From the NCBI GenBank assembly GCA_021234155.1, contig JAJEKV010000051.1:5841944-5905943 (forward strand): 64,000 nt of DNA, read 5' to 3'. Below the pieces are notes generated by a model. That model saw only the letters and a list, made by a program, of their open reading frames with translations. It made no database searches and was not told where the DNA came from. The stretch's first letter is position 1, and every line of letters begins with the position of its first letter. This DNA comes from Isoetes taiwanensis. Taxonomy: Eukaryota > Streptophyta > Lycopodiopsida > Isoetales > Isoetaceae. The position numbers were made by a program, and so were the translations under genes. Below are positions 59,302 to 64,000 of the stretch, in pieces.

Positions 59302-59540
59302 CACGCCACTACTCTTAGATGACTAGGCATGCCACATATGTTGCTGACATGGCTCTTCTATAAAGCCATAGTCATGCTCTATAGTTCTTTATCCAGTTTA
59401 CTCATAGCCTAGCTATATCGTGTATCTCTTTCATTCGAGCATACATGCATACAGGGTTTCTTCAATATGTAAGGAATACCACTGTGGATCGTCTTCTGAA
59501 TCTGCCATTCAGATCATTTGATCTTCTTTAATTCGATACG
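59282..59540 (+). mobile_element. LTR-like sequence, unit 1
   Basis: Preceded by a purine run (CATCAGGGGA) and starting TGTTAACGAATG, the usual polypurine tract / TG border. It contains ATGTTGCTGACATGGCTC and TTCTATAAAGCCATAGTC (TATA region), shared with the copia LTR at 35.1-35.3 kb. The right border is not certain; I see no clean CA followed by a primer-binding site, only a weak TATGGTAGAAG-like match in unit 2 near 63000. Confidence 0.55.
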
Positions 59541-59890
59541 GTAGAAGTGCATCAGCAGACTGGTCTTGCGTTATACTTGGATAAGCTCTAACTAGTTGAA
59601 TGTCTTCTATTTGTTCCTAGTGGGGATAAGGCATATTTGATATGTTGATAAACATCTAGATAGATGCGTGATAATAATACGAAAGTACATTAAGCTAGCT
59701 TATTTTTAAGTTTGATGCATCAGTCTGTTTTTTCCAGTGGCAGGTGTGCTTTGGCTTTTTTCATGCTTGCCACTCCATCTCAAAGATTTGATGCAGGTAG
59801 TATTCTGTTGCAGAATGGTAGTTGGCTCCAGGATATTTACACCTCTTTGGCAATTGATCTACTAGCGGTTTAACATCTAGTTATGTCCTT

Positions 59891-60250
59891 TTATATAGAT
59901 TTTCTTGCATGTTCATTACTTGTTTGAGATGGATTTCGAAGTAAATGAAATCCAATTGGTAGTTTGGTCCTCTCTTCAGCATTACGAGCTCCTCTTGTCT
60001 TTTCAGTACTTGAGGATTCTGGAACAAATTCTTCAACTTGTATGTTGCTCATTTGAGCCATTTCTACTATCTCAAGATTATGTACTTGGAGTTTTGGCTG
60101 CACAATGCTTCGTCTTTGTTGTGTGTTGACATCTTCTTTACTCCCTTCTTTAGCTTTTTTCTCAGGGCACTGGCTAGCAAAATGATTCCCTCCACATACA
60201 TAAAAAATAGTAATTTCTGGTTTTGAATCCTTAGATTGTTTACAACGCAT
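59891..60250 (-). pseudogene. Antisense copia gag zinc-knuckle fragment, unit 1
   Basis: On the minus strand the frame gives ITIFYVCGGNHFASQCPEKK, the copia Gag zinc knuckle C-x2-C-x4-H-x4-C with the first Cys replaced by Phe. A basic/acidic tail rich in Gln and Glu follows. The knuckle normally binds element RNA. Its orientation is opposite to the gag start in the same unit, so an inversion or nested insertion is built into the element, and it is repeated in unit 2. Confidence 0.7.
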
Positions 60251-61190
60251 AAGATTTATTCAACTTCTAAATGGTTAAGAATTTAGCAGGCGCAGCTACC
60301 TGCCTAATTGCTTTTCAGTTTTGGGAAATTAGAAGTCCTTGGAACTTAAATCCAAGCCTTCACCATATCCCATACACTGCCCTTGCAAATTTGATTGCAT
60401 TCCAGGACATAGGAAGAAGTCTGCTCTGTACACATATTTTTGTAAAGTACATATTAAGTGTATTTTGTCAGGGTCTAGAACGGGTCTAGAATGAAAGCTC
60501 AAGAGATCTCTGCAAAGATTCCACTAATCTTGCAAGATTCTTCGTCTAATTAGGTCTACTTCTTGCTACGATTTGCAAGCAAGAGTCGGATCTGGAGTTT
60601 ATAGTCGGATCTGATGTTAAGAAAAAGAGATTCAGTTGTGTAGTTTGGGCGAGCATCTGAGGCGTTTGGAAGACTCGAAGATATTTTGCAGCCGGATTTG
60701 TGCAGAATTTGTAAAGTCGAAGACATATTGCATGGCTATTTTGGTTCGTGGGTTTATTTGGAATACAAGCAAAAGTTGCATTCTATTTTTGTTGATCGGG
60801 TAAATAAAAACCTAAAATGGGCAGTGATACGTTGGGAAACGGATAAAGTCTAGATTACATGTCACATTTGGAGTTACGGCAGAGGGGAACCGGATTTGAA
60901 CACTGCTAGATAAGGAGCTGCAATCTCTTCAAATAGACTGGCTTTGGATCTGGAATTGGCTCCTGGAAGTCTTCAAATCCCTGATCAGCAAGATTTGTGT
61001 GAGATTTCTTCCTTCTTGCTACGCTTCAGTCTTGTCAGACTTGTGCTATTGTAGATGTGATATAACTGCCTTGCTAGAGAATCTAATCATGGTCTATTTT
61101 ACTTGAGTCTGCTAAGCAGCTTTATCAGATTATAGCTCTTTTTAAAGTAAGGTTTTAACCATTCATAACTACGAAGAATGGAGATCTCAA

Positions 61191-61901
61191 ATGACCTGGT
61201 CATTGATATCCCAAGGTGTATGGCATGTTGTCGGAGGAAATAATCTTTTAGCTACTCCTGATGAAGAAGACAGAGTTTACAAATCTATAATGTTGACCAT
61301 TGATGCTACTTTACAATCAGGGGTTTTGCAAATATCATTCCTTACTGCCAAGGACTTGTGGGATTATCTAAGGTTTCAATTTGGACAGAGCCATGACCAA
61401 GACTTAAATCATGCTAATTATTCCCTTCCACTTGGTGATGTTTGGGATGAGGTTGCAATTATGGCAGCCATGACAGCTGACACAGATGTTCATCAAGAAG
61501 ATATTCCTGATACATTTCGCCATGATGATTACAAAATTGTGGAAAACCTTGGAGAAGGGCAGGCTGCACGGATCAAACAAGAGCATACTATGTCTAATGA
61601 AGATAATGTTCACGATATTAGTCCATCTTCTATGATCCAAACTTCATTTGACATAGCAGATTATGCTGTAACAGAGATGTTCTTGGAGTCTTCACCGCTG
61701 TATATTGCTCCTTTACCTGCTCTGCAGGGTGCTCTGATTCAGGATATTTGCAATGAGATGGAAGACGAGCACATGGTAGTCTCATGTGAATGGAGTGCTG
61801 ATTTCTACGAACCGGTATACTTTCTGATCTTATCATGGACACAGCTACATGTTTTGAAAATGATCACATGTTTGCACTGCAAAGTGCTTCAGACGAACTA
61901 A
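61191..61901 (+). CDS. Copia-like gag start fused to unknown region, unit 2
   Basis: Counterpart of the unit-1 gag frame with a four-codon in-frame difference (IMLT) near residue 33. The region upstream of the ATG is shifted by a one-base loss near 61140, so the NYEEWRSQ part is in frame but the segment before it is not. Motifs and overlap with the next ORF are as in unit 1. The overlap in the -1 frame is kept, which suggests it predates the duplication. Confidence 0.6.
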   Translation: MTWSLISQGVWHVVGGNNLLATPDEEDRVYKSIMLTIDATLQSGVLQISFLTAKDLWDYLRFQFGQSHDQDLNHANYSLPLGDVWDEVAIMAAMTADTDVHQEDIPDTFRHDDYKIVENLGEGQAARIKQEHTMSNEDNVHDISPSSMIQTSFDIADYAVTEMFLESSPLYIAPLPALQGALIQDICNEMEDEHMVVSCEWSADFYEPVYFLILSWTQLHVLKMITCLHCKVLQTN

Positions 61902-62632
61902 AATTAGCATCAATTTCAATGGATCATAAGCAATTTCGTATTAAAGAGGAACAGATTTCTAAGTTTCCTTGCGTTGATCTTAATGCTACCCTTCCTGAAT
62001 TTGCTTCTATTATGGCTCACATTTGTACTCAGCCGCTAGAATTACCTTGTTACATTTGCTTAAACGTTCCATTTGGTTGTCCACATGATGGGAGGTTGGA
62101 GGATTATCCTAACTTGAATGAGTATTTGGGGTATGTGCCTCATTATGATGTTGGCGAATCGAACAAGATGTTGAAAATTAGCTACAGTTGTAAGCATAAT
62201 CAAAATCAAGTTTTATTTGATCTTCACAATTCTGTGTTTCTAAAGAGAGATGATATGGTTTCTGACAGAAGTGTATTAGCAGCGCAGCTTCTAAAGCAAT
62301 CACTAACACTTGGTATGGTTGGGTTACCTAAGGAGTGTTATGAGTTACAAGTGCTACCTTTTATGGCGGAAAGATGTTCAAACTGTCAAGTAGAGGATAC
62401 AAAAACATTCACTGCTGAGAGTCTTGTTAGTTGTACATGTTTGCAGGATTCAGCAGGGCACTTACATGGGTTTAACCTTGGGTTGAAGGCTGAGTATGGT
62501 TTATTACAGAGACAAAAGAAGTTGTTTTATACCGCTCCTTGTATTTCCTGGAAAAAAGGGAATGGTACAGAGGCAGGATGTTATGGTTTAACAGCAACAT
62601 CAAGTGGCAGCCATGGTTACTTCTGTGGTTGA
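61835..62632 (+). CDS. Unknown cysteine-containing protein, 265 aa, unit 2
   Basis: Intact frame from ATG 61835; it is open upstream to a TGA near 61799. The protein has spaced Cys pairs: PCYICLNVPFGC at about residues 70-81, SYSCKH at about 118, CSNC at about 184 and SCTC at about 201. A Leu-rich helix AAQLLKQSLTLGMVGLPKEC lies between. The pairs could bind zinc, but spacing does not match a family I know. It occupies the place of copia pol, and no protease, integrase, reverse transcriptase or RNase H motif is present. It could be a captured host gene, an element-specific protein or the 3' half of a spliced gene whose 5' half is the gag frame. Confidence 0.55.
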   Translation: MDTATCFENDHMFALQSASDELKLASISMDHKQFRIKEEQISKFPCVDLNATLPEFASIMAHICTQPLELPCYICLNVPFGCPHDGRLEDYPNLNEYLGYVPHYDVGESNKMLKISYSCKHNQNQVLFDLHNSVFLKRDDMVSDRSVLAAQLLKQSLTLGMVGLPKECYELQVLPFMAERCSNCQVEDTKTFTAESLVSCTCLQDSAGHLHGFNLGLKAEYGLLQRQKKLFYTAPCISWKKGNGTEAGCYGLTATSSGSHGYFCG

Positions 62633-62744
62633 ATTTGCTTCATATGCTGAATTCCTTCCAGGCAGCGTATATCTCAGGGGATACTTTCCATTAGTAGTTC
62701 TAGTTTCGTTTTCGATATTTTGGGTCATGCTAGTCATCAGGGGG

Positions 62745-63005
62745 TGTTAGCGAATGACATGTGACACGTCACTACTCTTAGATGACTAGGCATGCCACAT
62801 ATGTTGCTGACATGGCTCTTCTATAAAGCCATAGTCATGCCCTATAGTTCTTTATCCAGTTTACTCATAGCCTAGCTATATCGTGTGTCTCTTTCATTCC
62901 AGCATACATGCATACAGGGTTTCTTCAATATGTAAGGAATACCACTGTGAATCGTCTTCTGAATCTGCCATTCAGATCATTTGATCTTCTTTAATTCGAT
63001 ATGGT
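62745..63005 (+). mobile_element. LTR-like sequence, unit 2
   Basis: Starts TGTTAGCGAATG right after the purine run CATCAGGGGG and contains the same CTTCTATAAAGCCATAGTC region as unit 1. The clean polypurine/TG junction supports an LTR start; the end is not defined. Confidence 0.55.
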
Positions 63006-63387
63006 AGAAGTGCATCAGCAGACTGGTCTTGCGTTATAATTGGATAAGCTCTAACTAGTTGAATGTCTTCTATTTGTTCCTAGTGGGGATAAGGCATATT
63101 TGATATGTTGATAAACATCTAGATAGATGCGTGATAATAATAGAAAAGTACATTTAAGCTAGCTTATTTTTAAGTTTGATGCATCAGTCTGTTTTTCCAG
63201 TGGCAGGTGTGCTTTGGCATTTGAAGTTATCTATCACATTTTTTCATGCTTGCCACTCCATCTCAAAGATTTGATGCAGGTAGTATTCTGTTGCAGAATG
63301 GTAGTTGGCTCCAGGATATTTACACCTCTTTGGCAATTGATCTACTAGCGGTTTAACATCTAGTTATGTCGTTTTATATAGATTTTC

Positions 63388-63760
63388 TTGCATGTTCATT
63401 ACTTGTTTGAGATGGATTTCGAAGTAAATGAAATCCAATTGGTAGTTTGGTCCTCTCTTTCAGCATTACGAGCTCCTCTTGTCTTTTTTCAGTACTTGAG
63501 GATTCTGGAACAAATTCTTCAACTTGTATGTTGCTCATTTGAGCCATTTCTACTATCTATGCGCATTATGTACTTGAGTTTTGGCTGCACAATGCTTGTC
63601 TTTGTTGTGTGTTGACATCTTCTTTACTCCCTTCTTTAGCTTTTTTCTCAGGGCACTGGCTAGCAAAATGATTCCCTCCACATACATAAAAAATAGTAAT
63701 TTCTGGTTTTGAATCCTTAGATTGTTTACAACGATAAGATCAAACGCACTATGACATAAT
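63388..63760 (-). pseudogene. Antisense copia gag zinc-knuckle fragment, unit 2
   Basis: Copy of 59891-60250 on the minus strand. One-base differences break the frame (for example near 63460, 63487 and 63560), so it is shorter than in unit 1. The knuckle coding bases near 63650-63700 are kept. Confidence 0.6.
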
Positions 63761-64000
63761 AGTGTTTAAGATGGTGTTGCAGCATATTTTATCATGGATA
63801 TGTTTAATGGTTAGGCTGTTTATTCAACTTCTAAATGGTTAAGAATTTAGCAGTCATGCGGCTACCTGCCTAATTGCTTTTCAGTTTTGGGAAATTAGAA
63901 GTCCTTGGAACTTAAACCCAAACCTTCACCATATCCCATACACTGCCCTTGCAAATTTGATTGCATTCCAGGACATAGGAAGAAGTCTGCTCTGTACACA

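Larger units (their letters stand above)
57086..60434 (+). mobile_element. Tandem LTR-element unit 1
   Basis: A 3349-bp unit is repeated with about 151 bp of other sequence before the next copy at 60586. Contents in order: leader, copia-like gag start, unrecognised ORF, polypurine tract and LTR-like sequence, then a minus-strand zinc-knuckle gag piece. The two units are very similar throughout, with a few small indels, so the duplication is recent. The distance between LTR starts (59282 and 62745) is 3463 bp, matching a chain of elements sharing LTRs. Confidence 0.85.
60586..64000 (+). mobile_element. Tandem LTR-element unit 2 (may extend past window)
   Basis: Second copy of the 57.1-kb unit, reaching at least the window end, which falls at the point matching 60434. 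Relative to unit 1 it lacks a short leader segment near 60920 and carries about 85 extra bp at 63738-63825. Coding regions are nearly identical. Confidence 0.85.

Overview
This window looks like nuclear DNA from a large, transposon-filled land-plant genome. The evidence is fragments of plant-type PPR (pentatricopeptide) proteins, a CACTA (En/Spm) TNP2 transposase, Ty1/copia, Ty3/gypsy and LINE reverse-transcriptase remains, GT-AG introns and Arabidopsis-type CCCTAAA repeats. The style of the PPR fragments suggests a fern or lycophyte to me, but that is inference. I see no rRNA or tRNA gene, no CRISPR array and no prokaryotic operon. I see no clearly intact single-copy host gene; almost every coding signal is a fragment or broken.

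Layout. 0-4.3 kb: end of a gypsy integrase, then gene-free sequence. 4.3-10 kb: a CACTA element, with its terminus at 4277 and a decayed TNP2 transposase on the minus strand. 10.9-19.5 kb: a gypsy gag, a PPR piece, a hairpin minisatellite (16.2-16.7 kb) and repeats that recur in opposite orientation at 43.6-49.5 kb. 19.6-23.6 kb: a 244-bp MITE, a copia reverse transcriptase, a PPR piece, a RING-like exon and a purine tract. 24.6-26.7, 39.1-41.6 and 41.6-43.4 kb: three copies of a composite repeat carrying exon-like pieces of an unidentified gene; the last two also carry a PPR fragment. 27-37 kb: dispersed short repeats, a long hairpin, a RING-like two-exon gene, a copia 5' end (LTR, primer-binding site, gag) and a short basic exon. 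44-51 kb: the mirrored arm, an interstitial telomere array and simple satellites. 52-54 kb: LINE and gypsy protease remains. 57.1-64 kb: two tandem 3.4-kb copies of an LTR element whose gag is followed not by pol but by an unrecognised cysteine-containing ORF.

Two points dominate. First, sister copies of repeats in the first 56 kb differ mainly at CAG/CTG sites, which become CG, CCG or CGT in one copy. This does not resemble deamination. It fits base-calling error at methylated CHG sites, so many frameshifts and stops here may be artefacts. Second, the 57-64 kb tandem element is the best candidate for something undescribed: a non-autonomous copia-like element with an unknown ORF and an antisense zinc-knuckle gag piece.
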